Shown here: one piece after another, positions 11,925-23,110 of the stretch
Layout: each line of letters starts with the position of its first letter
Position numbering within the stretch: the stretch's first letter is position 1
NCBI GenBank assembly: GCA_963922205.1
Contig: CAWUHX010000080.1
Location: 814,814-878,813, forward strand
DNA length: 64,000 bases
Reading direction: 5' to 3'
Origin: Romanomermis culicivorax
Lineage: Eukaryota > Nematoda > Enoplea > Mermithida > Mermithidae
The notes under the pieces: generated by a model
Seen by the model: only the letters and a program-made list of their open reading frames with translations
Told to the model about the DNA's origin: nothing
The model's database searches: none
Translations under genes and position numbers: made by a program

Positions 11925-12748
11925 GTGAGAATAGACGATTTTTTAAGTTGACAGAATGCTCGTGTGAATATGGCAGCATCAAATTACTGGGTTTTCGGTT
12001 TGAAATCTAGAGGTAAATCTAAAATCACATGAAACATTAGTTTCATGGATTCTATGGAAATGTCACTATGCAGACGTGATCATTCATGGTGTTTTTCATC
12101 TGGTACTATAGCTCTTTTAATTAAAACTGATAGACGCAGCGAAAAACGAAGAAAAGTAGGTTCAATTTTATAAGCAATTTTCACTCAGTGGAAAACTTTG
12201 TACTGTAGAGAACGTTAAATTTTTTCATAGTAAAGATCAAAATCATTAGAAAACGTCATGCCTATTCACTTACAATTTGAACAGAACCGAGTCGATACCT
12301 GAGTGGTATTCGAGAAATTTTGACTACTTGTTCAGTTTTTATAGGAAATTTTCAGCTGTTCTGTTTGCAGCTCATTAGTGAAAAATGAGCAGTTTTTTAC
12401 AAAAATACGTTACCTACTAAAAAGTGAACTTTCTATTGTAAAAAGACCTTTAGAACGAAAAAAATAATGATAGAGTCAAAGGTCATATGAATTGACCATC
12501 TGACATGATTGGAGAATAAGATCTGTTTTGGGTTTTGGTAACTCTTAGACAACATTTGCAGACAGATCGCTACATGCAAAAATTATTTGTTGTGAGCACA
12601 AAATATTTTTGACAGGTAGCTTGTAAGAGTAAAAATGCAAAAATGAGTGTTTCAAACTTCAGATTGTGGATCCCTCTTTGGGATCTAGTGCTGACAGGAT
12701 CACTCCTACTTTTCCAATTGCTTTGTATATTTTCTTCACATTTTCCAG

Positions 12749-13311
12749 GTTATATAACAGAAGGATCGCCTGTAGCAGTTGTGCCGTTGCCCGTAGCAAG
12801 TCCACTGAACGAAAGATTGCACGCCTTCGGTTCCGAAATCGTCAACTCCTTGAACAATGCCCGTCTCAATTCCATAGTCGTTCTACGCATAATGTATTTG
12901 CCTAACGAAGATACCTTCAAATTTTCCAAAATCTCTTGCCGCATCCCCAACCCGCTATGTTGCGAAGCGTTCGAAATCAACTGCGGCATAAGCCCCGAAA
13001 CGGTTCACATCGCCACGCAAATTGGAGACGTGGATATTGCAAGTTGGGAAATGGTAGACCCGAAAATGCACTTCGGTTTGGTGTCCTACCCTTGCCGTCA
13101 AGGCACATTGGCTTACGTACCACACTTGGAAAAGTTTTCCCTGAAAAGTAACTTCAAACTGATCCAAGCCGTAGCCTTGGGTCAACGTATGGAAAAGCCC
13201 GATCATATAAACGACGTTTGCCTTACCGTTCAATTGTGGAATGAAAATTTCGCCGATTTACGTGCCGATGTACAAAAATTGTGCAACGAGTTCAAACCGG
13301 AAGTTATTTAA
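12749..13311 (+). CDS. ATP-grasp ligase gene, exon 3 (C-terminal part)
   Basis: Starts after TTTTCCAG at 12748 and ends with TAA at 13309-13311; total coding length of the three exons is 1359 nt, exactly 453 codons. The join restores a continuous SPLGYITEGSPVAVVPLP segment. SCRIPNPLC within the segment at about 12920-12970 sits where ATP-grasp enzymes carry the metal-binding E-x-N/C-R motif, here preceded by Lys rather than Glu, so catalytic competence is uncertain. The final 80 residues form the C-terminal lobe. No polyadenylation signal was obvious just downstream. The frame also opens upstream to 12643, but that portion reads as intron with a pyrimidine tract. Confidence 0.85.
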
Positions 13312-15599
13312 TCCTAGTCATTGGCGTTTATTTTAGTTTTCGAGAAGCTGCTGATGATTCGAAGTTCTTACTTGATAGCTGCAAGCAGCCATGCAGCACA
13401 GCATTTGAATAGATTTTTGTGAGCTTATAATTTTTATGAGTCATACTGGAAAAGTAATATTGATATGGAATTCATCAAACATGTCTCTCATAGCATTAAG
13501 CCAAAAAATCATGAAATGATTATGGCCAGAAGCTTCGCTTGCCATGAATTCTGGTACTAAATGTGTTTTTCAGTAGTATGTCATGTGCTGGAGTTCGTGG
13601 TCGAATCCTAAAACCTTTCAAACAACGGCCTTAGCAGGAACATTGCATTTTTATTTTCATTCCGATCCGGATCCGGTCATTGGAATTTTCAGCGATCCGG
13701 ATCCGGATCTGACGCTGTCGAGGACATGATGGGAACTATGTTCACTTGAATTTGCATTAATTTCTTTAAATTTAGCCAAATTATACCTCATGAACTGTAA
13801 TTTTTCAACTATATAACATTTTGGACGATTTCTAGTTGGACTGTTGATTTGAACAATGATTTGTTTTGTGTTTAAAAAACAGTTAACATCACAAGTCTTG
13901 ATCTGTTATTGACTTTGCAGATCTCATTTTACGTCCTGAGTCCACATTTTTTGGCCGTGTGGAAAAATCCTTGATGAAAAGATGCATTTGGAGCGATTTA
14001 GAAGGTCCAAATTTCACATTTTTCTCAATATTTAGTACAGTTAAGCTGAAAAATGGTTGAAAAAGTTCTATTCCCCAGTTACCCCTGATTCTTTTCATGA
14101 ATCTACTATATGTCTCATGCACCTCATATTAAAGTGAGTAAAACTCGACACGTTCCATGAATACATAGTGAAAAATGGCATTTCCTTCACGCGATAAATG
14201 TGAAATCATGCATTTTACTCACAGCTTTCTATCACTTAATATTCAACACCATCGTTTTCCGACTGAAAATCTGAAGCGGAAGTATTAAAAGTTTTTATTT
14301 GTTTATATCTTTTTTGAAAAGGAAAAACTTGTTCACTGTAGAATTTCTCTGGTCATTTCTGCACGGTGCAGATACAAGCTCGAAAAATAGCCTAGTTTAT
14401 AGATTTTAAGCTCTACTTTGTTTCCGATTTCAATAAGTATCATAACTATTAAACTAAGAAATGTGAATTCAAACAACTCGATTTTGAAGAAAACACATAC
14501 TCATTCACATTATATAAGCTATATACATCCGGGTCTGGTCGGATCTTCCGTTCATGACCCGAATCCGATAATTGTAGCTTTTAGATTCAGATCCGATGGA
14601 ACGGTTTTTTACAACATCCGGACCCGGATACGATTCAGTCAAAAAAATATATCCGTCCCATTCCTGCCAACTGGGCGATAAAAGGGTAGGGTATAGTCAA
14701 CACACAAATGAAAACAAAATCTGATGTCCCATATCACTGAGGCGAGAAATGATTTTTGATTCAGAAACAAAAACCTTTCATCAGCAGCTGTATGTATCGT
14801 TCTGCTTTCGTCGATAGGTATCGATTTTCCTTCCACGACGATTTTTCTTTCATCATCCGATATTTTTTATTATTTACAGTAAACTAGATTTCTTGTGTAT
14901 TGTGTGTGTGTGTAGAGTTTGGATTTTCATGCGCTTTCTTGTAAAAAGAGTTGCATAAAAAGATTGTAAGCAAGTGAGTAAACAAACTAAGACTTAAAAA
15001 GCCTTTGATGGGCTTTTGTTTGGAAAATTCGATCTACAAATAATAGTCGCTCAAGCGTGATAGTAGGAATTGGATCACGTGATTAGGTGCAGACTTTGCA
15101 GTACCATACTGACGGTGTTTTCGAAAATCACCGACCTAACACGTGAAGTATTACTAATGTGCGTAAATAAATAACAATGATCAATGGATGCTTTCGTTTT
15201 ATGAAAACAAAACATTCACTGAAGCAGGTTTGTTCAACTTTGATGACGATAATGTTTTTTCTAACTAGTAACCCACTTTTCCCGGCAAACATGTCATGAT
15301 TTGTTCAGTCTGCGCAGAAATATGCGTGCATGCTCAATTCGGCGGCATACTATTAAGGTACCATGTCTGAAAAAATAGACTTTCTGTCATTATGAGTTGT
15401 GTTTATGAGCGAAAACAATTCAAAACTTCAAATACGCGATAGTATTCATACTGAAATTGAAAAGGAAACACTTTTTTCGTATTTAATTTTCGGTCATTTA
15501 CTGACACATATCTTACAATGGATGTGAAAGTACGAGTGACCTTACAGTATGATCACATAATATGATTTGCAGGCACGTTTCATGTACTGCATTGTACCA
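13312..15599. other. AT-rich intergenic region with GGATCC-rich patches
   Basis: No gene recognised. Two patches rich in GATCCGGATCCGG (13655-13715) and related CCGGGTCTGG/CCGGACCCGG words (14527-14635) lie about 0.9 kb apart in roughly inverted arrangement and may be worn ends of a repeat. Confidence 0.4.
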
Positions 15600-15669
15600 G
15601 AAAGTTCTAGAATCTTCCACGATATTCTGTAATATTCTTTAACATTCTACAAGGTTCTAGAACATTCTG
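15600..15669 (+). promoter_or_regulatory. heat-shock-element-like GAA/TTC array
   Basis: GAAAGTTCTAGAATCTTCC at 15600-15618 gives four alternating GAA/TTC units at exact 5-bp spacing, the binding pattern of heat shock factor trimers. A second cluster, GGTTCTAGAACATTCTG at 15653-15669, gives three more, with extra TTC words between. A TATA box follows 7-15 bp downstream. The arrangement is that of a heat-inducible promoter, though no long frame starts downstream. Confidence 0.6.
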
Positions 15670-15675
15670 TGATAG

Positions 15676-15684
15676 TATATAAGC
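15676..15684 (+). promoter_or_regulatory. TATA box next to the heat-shock-like array
   Basis: TATATAAGC lies directly after the GAA/TTC clusters. Its position fits a core promoter reading rightwards. The following 210 bp carry only very short frames before the MITE at 15894, so the transcript may be non-coding or the promoter may belong to a worn transposon. Confidence 0.5.
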
Positions 15685-15893
15685 CGTACTCTTTTTGTAA
15701 ATTTATTCATTTATTTATTGTACCATTATAGTGCTTTGATATTTTATGTTGTGTTAGTGTGCCTTATTAAACTTAGCTATTTATTAGCTAGTCTTCCAGT
15801 TGGATATTCACCAATTATCCCAAAGTTAATCTATTTTCAACTTCAAGACCATTTATCTTTTCTGTAAATTCACTGCTGTATAAATGCAATAGG

Positions 15894-17335
15894 TACTCCA
15901 TTTATTTTGAAATGATCAATGCAGCCGGGTCGTAGCCAAAAGTTGTATTCAAGATGATGGAAAGCTCGTTAGCTCGTTAACTTTTAGCCCAAAGAGTTTT
16001 GTTGCAATTAAAACGTTAAAACTACCTGTAGAATTGGGAGGCATAAATCTTACTGATGTTCCTGCGAAAATTGAAGCCATGAGCTTGATGCTTTTACTCA
16101 GATACAGAAGGTTGAAAATGACGGACATGCAAATTTTTGAATACTTTTATGAAAAAGTTAGAAATGCATCTAAAAGGCGATTGAACACACTAAATCTTCC
16201 AGAATTGTACAAAAAAATTAGATTAGCAGAAATTAAAACTGGTCTCAGACGCACAGATAAAAACGAAGTTATCCTGAATAATGAAGTGATCAGTTTGGAT
16301 AAAGTAACCACAAAACTGTTGTATTTTTGTATTAGAAAAGGAAATTTGACAAATGAAAAGCCAATGTCCTATTGGGTAATAAATTTAAATGAAAGTTTAT
16401 TGGATGTAAATAAACTTTTAAGCTTATCGAAGTGCAAATTTTTGGATGGTGGTACAAGAAATCTTCACTTTGCAATTGTACACCGGTTACTTCTAACTAG
16501 ATCCAAAATTAATCATATGAATAACTACCAAGATCCGAACTGTAAATTGTGTATATCACAAAATGAGTCTTGTAGAGAAGATATTTTGCATGCAATAGTC
16601 TTATGCCCAAGATTGACAGATTTTTGGGTAAAGATTGTACAACTTTTGAAAAAAATTTATAAAAACTTCAATGTAGATATACTCAATTTTGTCTTTGGTT
16701 TGAAACTAGATTCTTGTAGTAAGGAACAACTGACTTTTGCCAATATTGTCTTATGTATGGCACAAAATTGTATATGGTTGACAAGACAACGGTATGAAAA
16801 GAATGATAGTTTGGTAGATATTTGGGAGTTGTTTAGGAAAAATATGCAAAAAACTGTGCTTCGACTTTTTGAAATCATGGACCAAAAAGCTTTTGAGAAT
16901 TACTTTTTGAAGCATAAGATTGTGATAATCAGTAGGCTTGATAAACCTGTGATTAATTTTTGAATTAAGAACCTTATTTTCCTTACCATATATTTTTCAA
17001 TGCATAGAAAATGTGTCTTACTTTTCGTTCGTTATGATTATTTAAAAATCAGGTCGTGCTTATTTAATTGCATAACATCGTTTCCGGAGTAAATTATTTT
17101 TTAGGGTCGTCTTAAAGTTGATCTTTGTGCATGCTTTATTTTGCTCTTTCAGGATAAAAAGTCGTGGGGAAAAAAAAGCTCTGTTCAATAATTTTTTCTT
17201 CGTGATACAGACTCCTTGAGGAGCACAGTTTTTAACCGTTTCAAGATTATCGAAATTTATTTCCTGATCTTAAGTGAGGCTACGATTTTCGGAACTCCGA
17301 CGGCTGAATCGATCATTTCAAAATAAACTGTACGG
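15894..17335. mobile_element. second MITE copy, split by a LINE insertion
   Basis: The left 86 bp (15894-15979) and right 158 bp (about 17178-17335) together reproduce the 241-bp MITE at 7192-7432 in reverse orientation: TACTCCATTTATTTTGAAATG and GATCAATGCAGCC at the left, CTTCGTGATACAGA and ATCGATCATTTC at the right. The terminal repeats are more diverged than in the other copy. The intervening 1.2 kb is LINE sequence. Confidence 0.75.
15980..16963 (+). pseudogene. 5'-truncated LINE: C-terminal part of ORF2 (reverse transcriptase polyprotein)
   Basis: An open frame continues from the insertion junction to TGA at 16961-16963. From 16034 the protein starts with LGGINL.D, the GG.NL motif that ends LINE reverse transcriptase domains, then a helical thumb-like region (residues 10-150). 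A zinc-binding motif C170-x2-C173-x12-H186-x4-C191 (CKLC..ILHAIVLC) marks the zf-RVT tail of jockey/R1-type LINEs. The fingers, palm with YxDD, and endonuclease are missing, so this is a dead 5'-truncated insertion, as expected for target-primed reverse transcription. The remaining 309 codons have no stops, which suggests a fairly recent insertion. The 3' end shows an A8 run at 17170-17177. Confidence 0.85.
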
Positions 17336-19736
17336 AATATATGCCATGCATGAAAAATGTGTCTGAAGTTCCCGACTCATGCAAATCCGCACACGATAAA
17401 CCAAGTTTTGTATCGCAATATTTAAATTTGTAACAAAAAAATCAAGTTAAAATCATAGAAGATATTTTGAGATTTAAGACACGATGAATCAAATTGCAAC
17501 TTGATTTTAAAAAAGTAATTAAGTTGCATCTTGAATACAAAAAAGTAATCAGAAATCGATTAACAGTGTGATTAAGTGCCAGTTCTGAGCAGTTAACTTG
17601 GGTTAAATTAATGAACAAAAAATTTCAATATTTCAGGAAATTTTTTAGTGTGAAAAATTTTTTTACTGGGCTTGGAAAGCCCAATTGAGAAGTGCAGTCG
17701 CCGACTGTCGCCGATTGTCGGCAACAAAAATCCTACGATTTTTTCCCTTTTCAATTGGGTTTTCCGCAAAGTGCCTATTCATTTCATAGAGTGGCCGACT
17801 GTCGCCGACAATATTCATAGGATATTTCACTTCTGAATAGGCCTTTATGGCGGGCTCATTTTTTAAAATCAATTAGAATTAGCATAATCCCTGAAATAGA
17901 GAAAGAAAAAAAACAAAACTAAAAAATTTATAAAAATTTTTGTTTCTCGTTCCTGAGCAGGTAGAGAATAAGCATTGAACAGCTGATGAACTCCATAATT
18001 TTGATTATTTTCAGGAATTAATGCATTTTGAGTGAAAACAAGCATTTTTGACGTTTTTCTGAAAAATCTCGAAAAATAAAATTATGAGAAACCAATATGT
18101 CCACCGCATTCCCCATGCATAATAATCTCCCCACGCTTTGCTGCCGCGCGTAAAAACCAAGGGCGCCCTTCTTCAGAAAGCCCCGACCTCAGAAATCCTT
18201 TTCGACGGGATTTCGTACTTACCAACACAGGAGGCGGAGCTAAGCTTGTGATTGGCTACTTTCAGAAATATCCATTCTTTGATGTGCCGCCCATTTTGAT
18301 TTTTTCAAGATGGGATTTTGTTCATTCTTCAAAATGGGATTGGGATTTTTATCAAGATGACATTTTGATTTCAGGATTATCTTGAAAAAATGAGGTGTAC
18401 TGGAATAAATTGCGATGCAGTTCAAAAAAAATTCGAACATCCAAAAACTCTTACATCTTGATTTTTTGCGATGCATCTTGAAATTTTACGATACATCTTG
18501 AAAAAGTGCATCTGCATCGCGTTCGACGATGATGGTTTTTTCGAGTGGGAACAAACTTTTCAGATAATGACGATTTTTTAAATGGCTCTTCTAATACTTG
18601 ATAAACTTCATGGTCATTTCGATGGCTAACATATCCTGAGGGAAAAATTCCCGAATGGCAACTCTTTTCAAATCTTGGACGTCTTGAAAATGTAAATTTC
18701 TATCAGAGAATGCACGGTAGAAGACGAAAGGTCCTGGTATCTACATCATCAAGTGTTTCACAGGCAATCTGAAAACCACCACTGGTGATGTAGTAAACAT
18801 TTATCTTTCGCTAATCTCCAAAGCAAAATTTTATTGACACATGGCTGAAGCCACATTCCTCGTTAGACAGCAGGAGATTTCTAAACGAAACTTTTACAAT
18901 TGAACAGCTTTTAGTCCAATTTTATTCAAATGACAAGAAAATTTTATTCGAGATAAACTTTTGCTTTCAAAAAATATTTGGTTGAAAATGATATTGTTAT
19001 CAGCGTTGACGTTTCTTCGATCTATGAACGTGCTCATCTGACGCATATTGATGAAGAAGCTTGCATACTGAACATTTTTTAACGATGTCTCTCGGCTGAT
19101 ATGCTGCTTGACTGATTACCATACTTCATTCATTTTAAAATTATTGATGCAGTGATCCCATGAGAGTAAGTTCAATACTGATAAAATCTAGTAAGCTTAT
19201 TACTGTAGTCAACAAAAAAAATTCGTCAGTGAGCGAGAAACGGAATAGCTGAAAATTTCATTCAAAAACCCTGGTTAACCCGTACATTGCTATATGGGCC
19301 TCACAGACCCGAAAATTTTTTGGGATAAAAATGATGTAATATGACGTTCCCAGACCGGATTGAACCCAATAAGCAAATGTTGGTACCCGACCCCCAACAT
19401 CGCCCAACTCGAAAAATTGGTAAAAAATGGCCAAAAAATTGCCTTTTTTGCCAATTTTTTGGAGAAATTTTCGAAATTTTCCGGAAAATTGGCTTTTTTC
19501 GACTTTTTACTCCCGTAAGAATTTTGGAAAAATTTTGGGTACCCCTGATTCTAAAAAAAATTCAAAAATCACTAAAACTCGAGTGAACAACCAATTTCGA
19601 TGAAATAAACAACAATCGACGTCAAATTGGGTGAATTTTTATGATATGCAGCCTATTTACATTCGTTCCGCACGAAAATCTAACAGGGGGGGGACGAAAA
19701 GTGAAAAAATTGGGGGAAAAATCGACCGAAAATTTT
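17336..19736. other. intergenic region with stem-loop repeats, no gene recognised
   Basis: AT-rich sequence. 17672-17850 holds nested palindromic words (see separate entry). 18270-18500 has recurring CATCTTGA/TCAAGATG words. 18130-18240 is locally GC-rich without a convincing frame. A single MITE-like end lies near 19125. Confidence 0.4.
17672..17850. repeat. nested inverted repeats with CCGACTGTCGCCGA word
   Basis: GGAAAGCCCAATTGAGAAG (17672-17690) pairs with CTTTTCAATTGGGTTTTCC (17748-17766). Next to it GCCTATTC (17773) pairs with GAATAGGC (17835). CCGACTGTCGCCGA occurs in both loops, along with CCGATTGTCGGC. Two adjacent large hairpins can form; origin unknown. Confidence 0.5.
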
Positions 19737-19818
19737 ACTAAGCATTGCGGAGCGAAATCTGTCATCAACTTGATTGGTCGAAAAATTTATCGACTTTTCA
19801 TCGTTTACTGTAGTCAAT
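19737..19818 (+). repeat. 82-bp strongly conserved dispersed repeat (copy 1)
   Basis: CTAAGCATTGCGGAGCGAAA..GATTGGTCGAAAAATTTATCG..GTTTACTGTAGTCA matches 26526-26607 in reverse orientation at roughly 90 percent by eye. A weaker partial match (CGATTGGTCAGAAAAAT..GTTTACAG) is at 62137-62170. Probably an end or conserved part of a transposon family. Confidence 0.6.
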
Positions 19819-20019
19819 TCGAATGACAAATGTTTATTTTTAATGTAAGCAGTGCAGCTGGGTTGTTTGTTTCCGTGTCACACTGATTAACTTGGAGTTA
19901 TTCGTTTCACTTTTTAGGGCAAACATGCCGTTCGAGACATTCGAGCAAGACTTCCTTTTCCAGTTCGGCCAATTTAGCTCGGATTATGTCAGCATTTAAG
20001 GGCTAATTTAGCCCTAATT

Positions 20020-20240
20020 ATGTCAACATCTAAAGAGCGACCATGTTTTGAAAATTACCATTCGAAATTACAAATTTTCAAGTATAAGACTTCTTTCGAA
20101 AATTGGCATTCTGAAGTCGGAAAAGAAAAACGTTTCGAATTTGTGCTGCATGAAGGAAACAAAACCGACACAATCTATTTATATTTTCATCGTAGCAGAA
20201 AACATGAGGGTAGATCCAAAGCTTTAAAAGCCCCAAAGGT
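20020..20240 (+). pseudogene. possible exon of a FLYWCH/MULE-type zinc-binding domain
   Basis: The frame from ATG 20020 encodes about 73 residues ending with a good donor at 20239 (AAAG|GTAAAT). It shows FENYHSK..SFENWHSEVG.E, then YLYFHRSRKHEGRSKALK, loosely like the domain in front of MULE-related transposases and ZSWIM proteins (F..W, then Y..CHRSG.....K). The Cys expected before HRS is Phe, so metal binding is doubtful. A second short frame at 19926 precedes it. A solo LTR inserted 10 bp after the donor. Identification is tentative; it could be a decayed transposase exon. Confidence 0.35.
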
Positions 20241-20249
20241 AAATTATAC

Positions 20250-21675
20250 TGTCACGTGCCGACGGATTTCGTCGAACGTCATGTGATTCACATCACAATT
20301 TTTCATTATGTTTTTCCTTACGTTTTTTGTGTTACAGTAATTTGCATCAATTTTGCGTTTCGTTTTTATAATTTTTACATGCAATTTATGTGTGTACTTT
20401 CCGTTTTTTATTTCTGTTGCTTTTGCACACATTTTTATATCGGTTTCGAATTATTATTTTGTTATACACGTAGACTACGGTATGTGCCCGCTAGTCAATA
20501 ATTTCCGTTAGAGATAAGCTCTCCGAGCTCATGGCTGTAATTGGAGCACAACATGCACCTCTTATCAGTAAAAACTAGCAATGTTTTGCAACGTGAAACG
20601 ACTAGTTTGAAATTCTCACTAGTGACGTTCCTATGTTAAGCATGGAGAGTGAAAACTCGCCCCAATGCTTAACGTTGTGTACTGGAAAATGTCTATGTGA
20701 CCATAGGCATCTTCTGCAACGATTTCTGCTGCAGAAGTTAGCTTGGGGGAGTGTTAACTCCGCCCAAGGCATACTGTAGTTTATGGAGCCCTTTAAAAGG
20801 GCATGTTTTGTTAGTTTGTCACTCATTTTTGGGCCTAACTGGTGCTTCTACTTTTAGCCTTGCGTCTGCGTTTGCCGTCGTCAACTTTTATTATATTTTT
20901 ATATTGTCAACTGCGTTCACCGCTTGTCCAATAAATTTTGCATATTTCTGCCTCTGGCCTACCTTACCACTACAGTAACCCGACAGTAGGAACCCGTCCC
21001 CGTCACCGCTAATCGTAGAACCCCGTCGCCCTTGCCGAGGAAACGTCTGTCACTCCCACCTGCCGATCAGCAGCCGCAGTACCCTACGCTGAATCGCTCG
21101 GATTTCCGTTCCTGTACATCGCCGTCCATAGTACCCTGTTTTGACCCCAGTACTCGTCGCCCAGCGCCGAGTTGGTTAAGAAGAGGATTAGTGAGTCTTC
21201 TCAGGGGTTATTAGTGTTGAGGGTATATTTGTGGGAGTCTCCCCCAAGCTAGTTTCCCTCAGAAGTACCCTCAGTTAAGAAAGCCCTCAGACCCTTAAGG
21301 TCAGGGCCAATAAGGGGATTTAGGTTAACAATCGGGTCCCCTACAGTACGCCATTCTCCGAATGGCACTGTCCCTCATTCCACTGAGTGAGGATTAGAAA
21401 TTGGCACCCCTGACCCGGCCGCGTTGTCCATTATTCTACAGCTGAACCCTAGGACAAGGCCGAGGTACACCATAGGTTTACCTGTGGTAGTACCAGCTGG
21501 GTTAGGTTCCCGAAGTAGATAAACCAAACGGAGCCACCCAACGGGGTCACAGCATGCCACTTCCAGTGACATGACCATATTGCCTATAGGATATGGTATG
21601 GGTTTCCCATCAATGTGACTGATCACCACCTCTGTTTAATGTGACATGGCTCCCCAATTTCTACTTAATGTGACA
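20250..21675 (+). mobile_element. solo LTR, 1426 bp (family L1, copy 1)
   Basis: Begins TGTCACGTGCC and ends TTAATGTGACA, giving the TGTCAC..GTGACA termini. It is flanked by the 4-bp duplication ATAC (20246-20249 and 21676-21679). It aligns along its length with 34412-35809 (for example CATGGCT..TGCACCTCTTATCA and TTAAAAGG.CATGTTT). No internal coding region is present, so it arose by LTR-LTR recombination. AATAAATTTTG near 20930 may be its polyadenylation signal. Confidence 0.85.
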
Positions 21676-22236
21676 ATACGGAATATGGGAAGAGTCACTT
21701 AAAGAAATTTGTTACCACTTGAAAAACCATCAAGTACCTACAAAAGTAATGCATAACAATTTTTTAAGATGAAGCGCAAAACTTCCAATACGCTTCGTAA
21801 AAATTTCAAGATACGTCATGTTTTGCGAGGAGAATCCAATTTTTATTTCTAAGATTTTTCGAAAAAACATCGAAAATTTTTGTTTTTCACGCAAAATGCA
21901 GTATATTTTAGAAAGATCCCAATTTTCGCTTCTTTGTCGGGTTTCTGAGCAGGTAGGGAATGGCCTCCCCAGTGTTTTTTTCTGCACCCGGCTTTCTGCA
22001 CGGTGCAGAAAATCCAAAAAAAATTTTCTGCACTGCTTTTTTCTCCTGTTACAATAAAATAATAGTGAATACTGAATATAAGAAAAACATCAAATTAAAT
22101 GTGTAATTCGTTGATACCACAGCCGCTGCATCTAAATTTTCAATTTGCTGTACGGGTTCTGCTGCCGCCAGTCCTTAAACGTTAATTTTTTTTTGGAAAA
22201 ACGAATTTATAGTTTTTTGACTAGACATTTTAAGAC

Positions 22237-23110
22237 ACGATTTCTGAGAGGTTCTACTTTCCCTATGATAAGTTGAAAATTAATCATACCTCAAAATCAG
22301 ATATTTTGGGTAGTTTTGTGCGCTGATTTTCATGGTACCATTCGTTTTGCTTGTAAACATAAATTTGCATCGCTACAGTATGCCAAAGTTTGAAAATTGA
22401 TGATTTTTTTGCATTTTTCAGTGGTCTTGCTAGGCAAGCGATATTTCGAGATCCGTTTAATCTTATTTGATGGATAAATATTCATTTTGTAGAGGAGAGA
22501 ATAAGCTCTCTTTTGGTGTATTATTTACAGTAAATAATTGCATATTAAACTTTTTCATAAAGTTTAAAGTGTCAAAAATGAGCCGTCAAAATTGAAAAAA
22601 TTTCGTTTATGGGCACTCCCGAGCACCTTCCCATTTGAAGCCGCAGAATTTTATTTTCCTATATTGTAGCCCATCCATTTTTACAGCTTTGGTTAAATTT
22701 TCATCAAAATTTTTGTACCGTTTTGGGAGCTGCACTGCTCTGAAGAAGGCATACTCATGAAAATTTCGTAGAAATCTTTGTATTTGCCAGGTGGCCCTTG
22801 TCTACCCCTTGTGATATATTTATTACCTATACTGTAGAATTATCAAATAACTAACAGACTATAGTTTGATGTATTAATCGTTTCACAAGCAAACATTTTA
22901 CACTCAGCAAGAAAGTTTGAACGGTCAAAAATTAGAAGCAAAAATGAAGAAAAATCTTGCTAAGAGGCACTCCCAAGCACCTACACCTACCATGCTGCAG
23001 AATTTTATCTTTTTATTCTTTTATTCATACATTCTTACAGTAGCTGTGAAAGCAGCATAGCGATTTGAATACCCCTTGAGAAGCTACAGAGATCCATAGA
23101 AAGCAAAACC
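22237..23110. repeat. repeat family R1, copy 2 (partial)
   Basis: Matches 3116-3990 from TTTCTGAGAGGTTCT through GGGCACTCCCGAGCACCTTCC and a second CACTCCCAAGCACCT about 355 bp later, up to GATCCATAGA. The right half of the family, present at 4000-5093, is not recognised here. No conserved frame. Confidence 0.7.

Noticed and set aside
13590-13615. tRNA B-box-like GGTCGAATCC
   Set aside because: No matching A box, acceptor stem or anticodon arm could be placed around it.
18130-18240. GC-rich patch resembling U1 snRNA start (ACTTACC)
   Set aside because: Only seven bases fit; the stem-loops and Sm site of U1 are absent.
20256-20501. Hydrophobic, Phe/Cys-rich frame that looks membrane-spanning
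   Set aside because: It lies inside a solo LTR and comes from T-rich sequence; the sister LTR does not preserve the frame.
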